DNA from: Phymatolithon calcareum
Lineage: Eukaryota > Rhodophyta > Florideophyceae > Hapalidiales
Direction: 5' to 3'
Assembly: GCA_977006965.1 (NCBI GenBank)
Contig: OZ345354.1
Coordinates: 3,162,001-3,226,000 of the forward strand
DNA length: 64,000 nucleotides
Numbering within the stretch: position 1 is the first letter of the stretch; the number at the start of each line of letters is the position of its first letter. The position numbers and the translations under genes were made by a program. This document shows, one piece after another, positions 42,363-51,578 of the stretch. The notes beneath the pieces were generated by a model that saw only the letters and a program-made list of their open reading frames with translations, made no database searches and had not been told where the DNA came from.

Positions 42363-44121
42363 CGAATATTCTGGCAATCATGGAGCCACTCAAATCAATA
42401 CACGTCCTACAGTGGGATATAGATTGAGATTATGATTCGCATACTGGATAGACTTGCACTGCTCATCTCTATCTCCAAAAGATTAAAAAGTCACTATTAT
42501 TTTGCAATTTTGAAGATATGAATAGACTTGCTCTAATCGTTATTGGCTTGTCAATATTTTCGATTATTATTTGAGACAGCCGCTCTACCTGGAAGCCAGG
42601 GCCCCAGCTTCGTAGGACATAAAAAGCTTTAAGAAATTCGGGCCGAAGTAAACAAGATCTCAAAGGGCTCTGTCCCAAGCTCATTTGCACTCGTTTAACA
42701 AGGCTCAACATCATGTTGTCGCTTGACTAATATGCTGAATTTCTTTTATGACAGTTCTGCTTGTGTTTATGCATACCGTTTGGGTTTATACCGATTCGAG
42801 TACCTATTTGCAATAGGACCACCAGCGCTCCTTCAATGTAGAGTAATGGACCGTGCAATGTATGATTTGGAAGCGAAGATACTATACTGCAGGATGGTAA
42901 TCTGTTGTCATCGTGGACATCTTGATACCATAATATTTCTGGTCCCTATTGGATGCGGTCAAGAATACGTTGACGCTGTGAAGTTCGCGGCGTTCCTTGT
43001 CAAGCATCACCACGCTAACCATTCCATGAGATATCAGTGATCGATTCTGAGGTAGGGGGATTTGCATTTCCTGTCGTATTTATTCGCTACATACGGCACG
43101 TTCTAGACATACTGCTGCGCTTTCGTCACCATTTTTCCCTGAGGACACTTACCATGGCTTTCCAAAAATAGTCTGTGTACCAGAAGTACAAAGAGGGTTT
43201 TGGATGTGCCTTTCTTCGGCGAGAAGGAACAAGACGGGGGAGAAAGCTGTATACAACCCGGTCGTGTGGCCTCTTGTGCTTTGAATTCGTGCGTCGCACG
43301 GGGCGCACTATTGCTGCCCCACGCCGTAGCGCTGGACGTCTACAGTTGTATGTTCTTACATTGTCTTTGGGCATGTCACACGAAGGATGAATTGGATCAA
43401 GACGGAGAGCCGTGCGTCTACAAGGCCGACGCAGTGAATACATAGAGATTTTTGGGCGGCAGATAGTACATTGGAACACATAGTGGTGGACCTTCTCCGC
43501 AACGTCACTGGAGGCCAAGTCATTGACCGAACGCAGGAAACTACATACTCGCACTGTCACTATTGTCTGCTTCGCCTTGCCCCTGTCTACTACTTTCCTT
43601 AACAGATGACTCATTCGGGGTTCTAGTTCTCCACTTCCATTGTCCAAGATTGGGTAGGAATTGATGCCTCTGCGAGGTTTCCAGTTCCCAGCCGTCTCAC
43701 GGTAGCAAATTGCTCTGTGCAGTCTCTGCTTCCCGGTTTTAATACGAGCACCAGATTCCTATGCCCAAGATATACAGTCAAATATGCAGTCGAACTGCGA
43801 ATTTGTGCCCCGACCTGCAGTGATGCTTCGTTCAAATAGCTCGGAAAGCGAGTGACTGGCGCGTGCAATATAGCTGTTCCGCTACAAGTAACCCGGCTGA
43901 TAAACACGGACAACATTTACACCGAAGCATTCTGTCACGCTCCATTCCAAAAGGGCTTTGTATTGTTGCCACAAGACTCAGCCACAATGCTCTACCTGTA
44001 TCACCTTGCGGTAGTAAACACAAGATGGTCCCTGCACAAGTGTCTTCCTTTTCGTCTAGATTTTTCATTTTACTGTACATCCATTCGAACACGCTTATAG
44101 CAAAATCCAGCCGAAGCACTA
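42363..44121. other. No firm gene
   Basis: The longest frame is 43126-43647 (-), 173 codons without an ATG at its opening; from an internal Met it is a basic, Arg-rich text with some Cys, unrecognised. Frames at 42723-43040 (+) and 43623-44149 (-) are also anonymous. I see no TE end or RNA gene. Confidence 0.35.
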
Positions 44122-45078
44122 TTAAGCTAGCGACGCACCGTGTTGACAAGCTTCTACAATTCCCGCATCCGCCAAATCTCGAAACGCGCCGCGAAGAGGA
44201 GGAGCAGCGTAAAGAAGAGAAAGAGCACTGTCAACTCCACCGATAGAGCTCTCCCTGCCCCCGAACACCGCAGCCCATTCCCGCGGTAGCTGCATGTTTC
44301 CCTCGCGCGCAGCACGAGCAATGCACGCACAAGCCAGGTCCTCCGTCCGCTCGGTGACACACACAGGAATTCGCATGACGTCATTGGCACAGCTCCATGC
44401 GCGCTGCAGTAGCGACCGCCACTGTTCGCCACCATTGGGACCGGGGTCAAGCCAGTCGCCGGCAGCTGATTTTTCACGGAGTGTGTTGACAAACACCAGA
44501 ACGAATTTGTGAGCAGTTTCGAATGGGATCCGGAATCCAAGTTCTGCCAATACTTCAAGTTCTGTTTTCACGATCGATTGCTTCCAAACATATCCGATTG
44601 CACCGTAGTAGTCCAGAGGACAATTTGCACTATCATTTGACCATCCCTCGCGCAGGACAAGACGCGAATGCACCACGTTCGCAACGTCACGCAGACGTCG
44701 ACGTACTCCCTCGTGCTTGCCGGCCAGTAGTAGCGCCGCAGCTGTCACCCATATTGGGCTCACCGAACGTGGGGAGACGGATTTGTAGAAGCGATGGAAG
44801 ATGGTACATGCAACGGCACTTATGGCCGCCGGTAACTTGAGCGCTCGAGCGCATTCCATCAATAGGTCGGCGCCGTACATTAGCTGCACAGCTTCTTCTG
44901 ATTTCCAGCTCTTCTCTGCTGTAAGTATATTAGCTTCAGGTGGCGGGCCATTTTCTTTCAAGCTGTTCTCTTCTTCGTCAACTCTAATCTCGTCCGATCC
45001 GTTCGTCATTGTTTTGCTTGTCTTCCGACACTTCTCTTCCCGGACCCCTCCGGTCACGTTCGCAAGTTTATCCCCCAT
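44122..45078 (-). CDS. CCNL: Cyclin L-like protein
   Basis: 318 residues from ATG 45076-45078 (the frame is open 12 codons further but only from GTG). L-type cyclins partner CDK11-type kinases and act in transcription and pre-mRNA splicing in the nucleus. The cyclin box begins near residue 62: EEAVQLMYGADLLMECARAL, then KLPAAISAVACTIFHRFYKS, a hallmark order of cyclin L, and ALLLAGKHEGVRRRLRDVAN. The second fold follows with KTELEVLAELGFRIPFE and HKFVLVFVNTLRE. No C-terminal Arg-Ser tail, which animal cyclin L has, is present; the protein ends soon after the second fold. It lies 79 bp beyond the stop of the Ycf20-like gene on the same strand. Cyclin K/T is the main alternative. Confidence 0.85.
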   Translation of the reverse strand: MGDKLANVTGGVREEKCRKTSKTMTNGSDEIRVDEEENSLKENGPPPEANILTAEKSWKSEEAVQLMYGADLLMECARALKLPAAISAVACTIFHRFYKSVSPRSVSPIWVTAAALLLAGKHEGVRRRLRDVANVVHSRLVLREGWSNDSANCPLDYYGAIGYVWKQSIVKTELEVLAELGFRIPFETAHKFVLVFVNTLREKSAAGDWLDPGPNGGEQWRSLLQRAWSCANDVMRIPVCVTERTEDLACACIARAAREGNMQLPREWAAVFGGRESSIGGVDSALSLLYAAPPLRGAFRDLADAGIVEACQHGASLA

Positions 45079-45157
45079 ACGACCAGTATAGCGCCGCAAA
45101 CGTAATCTGAACACGCGTCACGCCTTGAACTGGAGGCCAAAAGAATGCTGCGTCTGC

Positions 45158-45820
45158 CTACGTGCTAAGCTTGAAAGCATCAACTGCCATTCCATAAATC
45201 AACCCAATCTTAAATGCGTTAGCAAGCTGAAGCAACCTCCCACGCTTCTCCGTCCTGTAATAAGCTCTCGTAAAACTTTCCGTCCAGATGAGCAACACAG
45301 CCGCCGCAAGCGGATCCCAGTCTGCAACCGACCCGATGATAGTAGCCGCCGAAGTTGCCGCAAAAAAGCCAAACAGGATCGCAATCCCAGCTGCGACTAA
45401 CAATCGTATCGGGTGCGATAAATACTCTTCAGCGTTACGCACAAGATTCCCCGGCAGAATTCTAAACGTAAAAAACAATAGCGTTGGAGCGTCTGCAACT
45501 TTTGAAGCCGCCTCCGTATCCCGTCGAAAAGATGCTTCGTCAACCTCTGAGGGAACTTTAGCCAAGCGTGAAATTAACGCGTTCGAATCTTCCCCTGCCT
45601 CCCGTCGCGCGCGCCGGGTAGCCAGTCCAGGTGTGCCCTCGCTGAAATCGTCTTCTGGATCGTCCTGAGCGTTTTGTTGCTGCGCACAAGGCGCAAACTG
45701 TACGCGATGCGATAACGGACGTGATGGCCGAATGCGCTTTGGAAGTCCAGGGGTGAAGCTCGTTTTCCCCGGAACGAACAATGATGGTCCGGACGATGAG
45801 ACGAAGGCTGTGCTCGTCAT
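45158..45820 (-). CDS. ycf20: Ycf20-like plastid membrane protein (nuclear gene)
   Basis: 220 residues from a true ATG (45818-45820). The C-terminal 85 residues match the Ycf20/DUF565 family: a membrane helix LLVAAGIAILFGFFAATSAA (about 140-160), a short loop with GSVADWDP, a second helix to ES-F-T-R-A-YY, and the family's ending LQLANAFKIGLIYGMAVDAF. The N-terminal ~45 residues are rich in Ser/Thr/Arg and poor in acids, as in plastid transit peptides; an acidic linker follows. In land plants nuclear Ycf20 proteins affect non-photochemical quenching. In red algae ycf20 is commonly plastid-encoded, so this is a transferred or extra copy. It is divergent with the HIRIP3-like gene. Confidence 0.88.
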   Translation of the reverse strand: MTSTAFVSSSGPSLFVPGKTSFTPGLPKRIRPSRPLSHRVQFAPCAQQQNAQDDPEDDFSEGTPGLATRRARREAGEDSNALISRLAKVPSEVDEASFRRDTEAASKVADAPTLLFFTFRILPGNLVRNAEEYLSHPIRLLVAAGIAILFGFFAATSAATIIGSVADWDPLAAAVLLIWTESFTRAYYRTEKRGRLLQLANAFKIGLIYGMAVDAFKLST

Positions 45821-46189
45821 TGCCGTGGTTCACATTGGTAGATTCGTGGCTTGCCTTGTGGTCAGCCTTTGAGAGCACTATGTCATACTCCTTACACCCA
45901 CGCTGTAATGCCGTGCTGCATACGTTCTCGCGCCAACCTCATGAGGCGCATTAGGCTAAAAAATTGGCGCGAAACTGATTGTGCCTCTAGAGGCTAAACA
46001 AAGCTTTGTTTAGCGTCGTACTCGACGAGGAGCAGGAAGTCGAGGAGAGCTGACCTAAAGGACAACTGAGGTATCGGTCGAGAACACAATTCCCTCGGGA
46101 AAACCGAGCGGATTACAGTTTTGCTCCAGAAAGAGAGGTTGCCGGCGCCGATCCGGTTGTTTTCCCGGTTCTGGACATCAAGCTAGCCA
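45821..46189. promoter_or_regulatory. Shared promoter interval between Ycf20-like and HIRIP3-like genes
   Basis: 369 bp separate two divergent start codons, so both promoters must lie here or overlap the genes. No clear TATA is visible. A GGCGCGAAA-like E2F-type sequence lies near 45966, and an inverted AGGCTAAA/TTTAGCG pattern nearby. Confidence 0.4.
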
Positions 46190-47384
46190 ATGGACAGCGT
46201 TGGTGAACTCGCCTCGGAAGCCGAGGTTGTGAAGGTCGTTCGCAGCATTGTCAGTGTCAGTGATCTTAGTAAAGTCACATCGAAGCAAGTCCGTATTGCG
46301 GTCATAGAGCAGTTAGGATCCCGACTCGGCGATGATCCCGCTCGGATCAAAGAAGTTGTCAAGAGCGCACTGAATGTTGTGCTGGCAGAGCCCCCTTCAG
46401 AGAAGGTTCAAGCTACACAGGTTGTGGCACCTGCAAAAGTCGATCCCGTTCTGTCGAAAGCTGACGTACCGGCAAAAGCTGACCATACCGTGCCGAAAGG
46501 AGAGTCCGAGTCGAAAAGCAATGGGGATAATGGGGACGCCGGGTCTGGGGCTGTGTCAAATCTTTCGACACGCCCCGTCAAACGCGCTCGCAAGCGCATT
46601 GTCGAAAATTTTTTCGAAGACGATGAGAATGACGATGACGATCCCGCTGCCGGCAGCACTGTGAAAGATGTCGACTTTGCTGCTCCAGTGGTCAAGGACA
46701 AGGACGAAGCTGGAAAGGATAGTGAGGTTGATGATGACTATGTGAATGGCGATGGAGGTGACGATGATCCTGACAGTCCTCCCGAAGAAGACGAGGCTCC
46801 GAAACGGAAACGAAAGCGCACATCTCAAGGAAGTACAGAGAAGGGGGCCCAAATGTCAGCTGCAGAACGCCAGCTTACGCGGTACAAGAAGATTGCCCGC
46901 GAGATTGGATGCCCTGTTCCACCGTCAGTGTTCAGAAACAAGAGTACAATCTCCGAGAAACGCTTGGCTGTAATCAAGTATTTGCAAGAAAAGGGATTTG
47001 ATGTGCTGAATGGGGCAAATTTGAACAAGAGCTCTATTGAGAAGTTTAGACACAAGGTGGATCAGCAAAAAGAGCTTGCTGCCTTGGATGTGAGGTGCGT
47101 TTCAATTTTTTGCTTGACAATTTTCTTCGCGCCAATGGCTAACGTTGTTTTAATTACATGTCTCTTTTTGTGTCGCTGTCCTGTGCAATTATAGTAACAT
47201 AATCGGGGAAGATGAGGGCCGCCCACGGCGTCGCAGGGCTCGGGTTTCGTATGCGGACCCTGCACCTCCGCTTGACGAAGAAGACGGCGAAGACGACGAG
47301 GAAATGACTCCGGAGGAAGACAGTCCGGATGAAGAGGAGTCTGAAGGCTACGTTGGTTCTGGGCCCAGTGATGACGATGAATAG
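46190..47384 (+). CDS. HIRIP3: HIRIP3/CHZ-type histone chaperone
   Basis: Two exons: 46190-47094 and 47195-47384, intron 47095-47194 (GTGCGT...ATAG, phase 2), giving 364 residues. Family members bind H2A-H2B or H2A.Z-H2B dimers in the nucleus. Residues ~8-70 form a DEK C-terminal-like helical domain (EAEVVKVVRSIV, SKQVRIAVIEQL). A long acidic/basic disordered middle follows (FFEDDENDDDDP, KRKRKRTS). Then the conserved block RYKKIAREIGCPVPPSV, SEKRLAVIKYLQEKGFDV, and the CHZ motif across the splice junction (LDV-SNIIGEDEGRPRRRR). The tail is strongly acidic. Without splicing the frame would lose the CHZ motif, which supports the intron. Converges on UBLCP1 with a 230 bp gap. Confidence 0.88.
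47095..47194 (+). other. Spliceosomal intron in the HIRIP3-like gene
   Basis: 100 bp, GTGCGT donor and AATTATAG acceptor with a T-rich 3' part. It joins AG to T to make a Ser codon inside the CHZ motif. Confidence 0.8.
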
Positions 47385-47614
47385 TGCTCCTTGCTTGTCT
47401 TCCACCGCTCTATTTTTCTGGACACAATTTGAATTAAGCGTTTGTATTCTTTTAACTCATGGACTCCGATTTGCGTTGACTTGTGTAAAAATCACACTTG
47501 TTTGTCACAGAGAACGTACCATTCATTAATAGAAAAGAGAGGAAACATATCTGTGAGCCGGTAATCTTCAGCACTTAAGCCATTATTCCAACACACTACA
47601 ACAATTCCACGCTC

Positions 47615-48658
47615 CTACTGTGATCCGGAGTTGCCGCCCGGGGTTGACGACTCACTTCCATCATGTTTCTTACAATACGCTTTCCACCGACTATGATCAA
47701 GAGTGCTAAAGTCCTCTTTCTTCTCAGCTATTAACCTCAAATACCGCTCCAGGAGATAAAGCTCGCGATCCGTGGCACGTGTAATCGGCGCGTTCTTGAA
47801 CGCGGATATACGAAGCCCGCTCTGAGGGTTGAGCGCAAAGTTGCGCCGAAGATCGTCCACATGCACCGTGTTTGTCTTATCCCAGCGGTCTGGATACTTT
47901 CGCCAAATCAGCTCCAGCGCCTTCACTTCATGCTTACGCTCCTTCGAGCCCCTTACAGACGTTACAGGGAACATAGACGTGCGATCCAGTACAAAAGTGA
48001 TTTTGTAATCCGGTGCGCTCAGCATGGCCAGCGCGGTAATCTTTGCCTCGAGCCAGCGCCACGTAGTCTGTGACCAAATAACTATATCGTAGTTTTGATA
48101 CGCAGATGCGAGAAACTCGTGTAGGCCGGGTCGACCAAGCATGGCCACCGTCGGCGCAGGCGATTTGCAGTCGAATAAAGTGTAGTCAAGGTCAAGAACG
48201 AGAAGCTTTTTGCCATCACGCGGAGGATGCATTAGATGGATCGTTGTGTGGGTGATACGACGCTCGAGACGACGATTGCTTTGTTCTATGTCCTTCACGT
48301 AGTACTCTTTTCCGTTGGAGTCGTCATCCAAGGGACCATCGAAATCATCGATGACCTTGTAGGTCTCGAGCGCTCGCTTCTGGTCTTGTTCTAGGCGAGC
48401 AATATCATCACCAGGGGTGCCCACAAGAAGAATGCGTTGCTCTGGTTTGAGACGAAGATTTCGTAGATAGACATCTTCTCCTGACGATTTCATTGACACT
48501 CCAGGTAACCCAATAAGCTTCTGATGGTCAAGGAACACATCGGTAAGTGAGAAGAGATGGGCTTTGAGGTCGGCGATGGTGTCGTCCTTGGAAAGTTCAA
48601 CAACAAATTGATTGCTTCCCCACTTGACGGTCAACACGATTTCTTGATCTTCTGCCAT
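47615..48658 (-). CDS. UBLCP1: Ubiquitin-like domain CTD phosphatase (UBLCP1)
   Basis: 347 residues from ATG 48656-48658 (six further codons are open but start with TTG). UBLCP1 dephosphorylates the nuclear proteasome and lowers its activity. Residues ~6-80 form the ubiquitin-like domain (IVLTVKWGSNQFVVELSKDD, QKLIGLPG). The HAD/FCP1-like phosphatase domain holds the catalytic DLDYTLFD at 156-163, IVIWSQTTW near 192-200, and the second acidic motif HVDDLRRNF at 266-274. The family's C-terminal RYLRLIAEKKEDFSTLDHSR is present. Human UBLCP1 is 318 residues; the extra length is mostly a Ser/Gly tail. No intron. All active-site residues are intact. Confidence 0.95.
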   Translation of the reverse strand: MAEDQEIVLTVKWGSNQFVVELSKDDTIADLKAHLFSLTDVFLDHQKLIGLPGVSMKSSGEDVYLRNLRLKPEQRILLVGTPGDDIARLEQDQKRALETYKVIDDFDGPLDDDSNGKEYYVKDIEQSNRRLERRITHTTIHLMHPPRDGKKLLVLDLDYTLFDCKSPAPTVAMLGRPGLHEFLASAYQNYDIVIWSQTTWRWLEAKITALAMLSAPDYKITFVLDRTSMFPVTSVRGSKERKHEVKALELIWRKYPDRWDKTNTVHVDDLRRNFALNPQSGLRISAFKNAPITRATDRELYLLERYLRLIAEKKEDFSTLDHSRWKAYCKKHDGSESSTPGGNSGSQ

Positions 48659-49465
48659 CTTGGGCTTGTTCGTCAAGGGTTGTGCACCGTGCTGTTACAG
48701 TGGTGAAAATTGTTTTGAGTTACGCCTCTTGTGTTGTTTGCATTCGCACGATGTTTCTCGCTCGGCAAGGCCAAGTTGAGGGATGGGGTAGTCGTAGAGG
48801 GTGACAAAAGTTGAGATGGGGTGGATCTGGGTGTCGCAAAAATTGGAGACTACCTTCGTCTATCATATATTGATCGCACTCGACAGGACCAAGCAACTGG
48901 AGGATGCGCTTCCTCTTGTTTTTCAGCTTGGCAGGAGACTCAATCTGCCCTCTTTTTCCCGGTCGTTGCTGGAAGGCTGGGACTGATGGAGGTCAGCTCG
49001 GTTAGAAAGTGGTCCAGATCGGGCTGGCAATCCGTGATGCAGAGCTGTGTTGCAGTAGGCTGAAGCTTTCTCAAGGGCGAGAAACTCATCATGCATCTGA
49101 TTGCGCATATTCCCCAATACTCCATAATTTTTTTCGATTTCAACGAAAATAAGTCTGCAGACTGACGTAGTGTTTCAGATTATTTTTGTTCTGCAAACTA
49201 TAAAAATATTTCAAAAACAGGATCCAAGATCGTTAATGTTTTCGAATAATTTTGATGAAATCTGTAAATAACGTCTAATTACGCAATTGCAATTGAGACA
49301 AATGTAATTGATTTTCGCCGTCGTCTTTACCCAATGAGCACAATAAACTGCAGCTTTGTGTCTTTACCTTTGTCTTTACCTTTTTGTCCTTTCCTATCGG
49401 AACGGTTATCGTAAACTTGCCAGGATCCCGTAGTTGACCCAGAAGTCTCCCTCCATTTCACCGCA
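48659..49465. promoter_or_regulatory. Intergenic region with divergent promoters of UBLCP1 and RPLP1
   Basis: 807 bp between divergent starts. Next to RPLP1, TGTCTTTACC occurs twice in a row and is followed by a pyrimidine run (about 49358-49395), which resembles the initiator tract of ribosomal-protein genes. The 49190-49320 part is AT-rich. No other gene is visible. Confidence 0.4.
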
Positions 49466-50000
49466 ATGGCCACCGATAACAAGAATGAAATGGCGTGCGT
49501 CTACGCCTCGCTGATCCTGCACGATGACGGCATCCCCATTACTGTACGTTTTTGCGCGTTTCCCCGCGGTACATTTGCGAAGCCCGAGTTGCATGTCCTC
49601 GGCTTAATTGTTGCGTTATCTCGCGGCCATGTCTCGTCTAGTGGTATTCCTTGTTGAAGAGCTCGTGCGCGAAATATGGTTCTAACCATCAGCGTTCGTT
49701 TTCGGAATACGGTATTCCCGTGCTGCCATTTTGCTCTCAAAACAGGAGGACAAGATTAAGTCCCTGACTGAAGCCGCTGGTGTGACTGTCGAGCCGTACT
49801 GGCCGGGACTTTTCGCCAAGGTTGTGCAAAATATTAACATGGACGACCTCATCTCTAACATCGGTTCTGGACCGGCGGTCGGAGCCGGTGCCGGCGCGGG
49901 TGCTGCCGGCGGAGAGGCAGAGGCCGCACCAGCAGAAGAAGAGAAGAAGGAGGAGTCGTCGGAAGAGGAGGAGGAGATGGACTTCGATCTCTTCGATTAA
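49466..50000 (+). CDS. RPLP1: 60S acidic ribosomal protein P1
   Basis: Two exons: 49466-49543 and 49746-50000, intron 49544-49745 (GTACGT...AACAG, phase 0), giving 110 residues. P1 forms the ribosomal stalk with P0 and P2 and recruits GTPase translation factors. The N-terminal helical domain is MACVYASLILHDDGIPIT joined to EDKIKSLTEAAGV, then VEPYWPGLFAKVV. An Ala/Gly hinge and acidic stretch follow. The end, EEEMDFDLFD, is the conserved stalk C-terminus, with Asp-Phe-Asp where many eukaryotes have Gly-Phe-Gly. Length is normal (about 110-115). Clearly P1, not P2, because of the N-terminal sequence. Confidence 0.95.
49544..49745 (+). other. Spliceosomal intron in RPLP1
   Basis: 202 bp, GTACGT donor, CAAAACAG acceptor. 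It has stops in all frames and splits the N-terminal helical domain between Thr and Glu. Confidence 0.85.
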
Positions 50001-50585
50001 GAATTCCAGTAAAGAGAATAGACCGAATTGTACCAGTCTTATCCTTACTGAAATGCAGCAGCGAATTGTATTGCCCAGCATGAAGGCATATAGGTGAACA
50101 CGCCACAGTACGTAGTAAAAGAATTTAAGGCGAAGGATCGGGTACACTTCCTTCCCTGAGCTTCGTCTCAGTCTCGGCTGGTGTAACTTTCTCGAGCCTT
50201 GAGAATTTCCCCAGCACGTGAATGTGGCTGTTGAGATAGCCCTCACAAAATTGTCAGGACTACCTCAGAAGCATACGATGGAGACTAAAAAGAACTGGCA
50301 GCTTTCGCGCCCTGGTTATTATCTGCAGATATGTGCAGCATCCTTTTTGCGTTCTTACAAAGAGGGCGGCCGAAGCAGGACGACCAAGCGGTACACACCG
50401 TCCTAGCGGATAGATTTGGATCTTGGGGTCTGGGTGGTGCTGTATGATATTGAGAAAGCTGTGGCATATATATCAGAGCTACTGTACACGTTTCCGCAGG
50501 TTTACCAGCGCAGCAGAGGAGCAAAGACGAAGCGCAGCGCAGAAGTCAGGCGCCTAAACCAAGAGGTTATTATTCGCGTTTCAAG
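50001..50585. other. Between RPLP1 and RPB12: no gene seen
   Basis: Short frames only. It holds the RPLP1 3' region and the RPB12 promoter; a weak TATATAT at 50465-50472 lies about 115 bp before the RPB12 ATG. Confidence 0.4.
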
Positions 50586-50906
50586 ATGGGAATGACCTAT
50601 CGTTGTGGGGTAAGCATTCGTGCAAAGAGCCATTGGGAACCGCAAAATCGCGACTTTGCGCAACAGAGCTCCTCGTGATTCGTGGGCTGGTTCTAACATC
50701 CCTACTTTTCTTCTCGATTTCGAATTGTCGAATGCTTTGACTGGGCACAGGGGTGCGGTCAGAACGTGACGCTCTCAGCGGGTGATGCTGTTCGCTGCAA
50801 CCTGTGCGGAAGCAGAATTCTGTGGAAACTGCGAACCAAGAAAGTGGTGCAGTACGAAGCGCGTGCAGTCGCTCCGTGCGCACACTCTGGCAAATGCCAA
50901 AAGTAA
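50586..50906 (+). CDS. POLR2K: RNA polymerase I/II/III shared subunit RPB12 (RPABC4)
   Basis: Two exons: 50586-50609 and 50751-50906, intron 50610-50750, giving 59 residues. RPB12 is a small zinc-ribbon subunit common to the three nuclear RNA polymerases. The zinc ribbon is C7-x2-C10 (MTYRCGGCG) and C24-x2-C27 (DAVRCNLCGSRIL), followed by the conserved LRTKKVVQYEAR at residues 35-46. Splicing is needed to bring the first Cys pair to the second, which fixes both splice sites. In most eukaryotes the protein stops at the EAR/DAR end; here 13 extra residues (AVAPCAHSGKCQK) follow before TAA. Start choice: the only ATG just before the ribbon; family N-termini vary. Confidence 0.9.
50610..50750 (+). 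other. Spliceosomal intron in RPB12
   Basis: 141 bp, GTAAGC donor, GGGCACAG acceptor, phase 0 between the Gly codons of the first Cys pair. Confidence 0.85.
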
Positions 50907-51578
50907 GGCTTGCCTTTAGTCGCGCATAAATAGTTGAGGTTGAATACCGTTGCTTCATTTCGTTCGGGGCGCATGTTATTCTTGTGGCCTCTGAACGAAT
51001 GTTCAGAGCGGCATTCGAATGTTTGAGATGTTTGTGGAATTTTTCTCGTGAGGTAGAGTTGGGACTGTGATCGACTGCCTGACTGCAGTCATGGAGAATC
51101 TTGTGGTTTGCTGTGATAGTTGCACTATAACCACTCGAAATAAAATTCTGGTGTACTCATCTAGCAAACTCCGTAACTTAGAAGATGCGGATCACACTCC
51201 CCCACATCTGCACATGTTCTCGCTTCATCTCTGCTGCATAGAATTTCAACAGTTACCCTGGCTCCTCGCCCTCACGAAAGCGATGCACTTCGAGAAAGGA
51301 CTACAGTAGCTTTAGCTAATTTCACACAAATGCCAACTTTAAGCATTCTTGCCAGCTTGGTGCTTAGCAAAATTAGCCGACTTGAACGACAGAAAAGTGC
51401 TCTGCATCTGGAACGTCCAGGATTAAAATTTTCGAATTTTTGATGAGCTATCATATTCACCTGTCACTTGAGTACCGCAGTCCTCAACGGACGAATACTC
51501 ATGAAGGGACCACAACCTAGTTATGCATCCGAAATTCTGCCTGGTGCCTTGATCCAAGGCCCTTGACCAAAGAGCGAA
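50907..51578. other. Between RPB12 and TRAPPC10: no gene seen
   Basis: Only short frames on both strands. It should contain the RPB12 3' end and the TRAPPC10 promoter. No TATA box stands out. Confidence 0.4.

Noticed and set aside
43126-43647. 173-codon minus frame as a gene
   Set aside because: It opens without ATG, is Arg-rich without domain signatures, and no promoter or homologue is visible.
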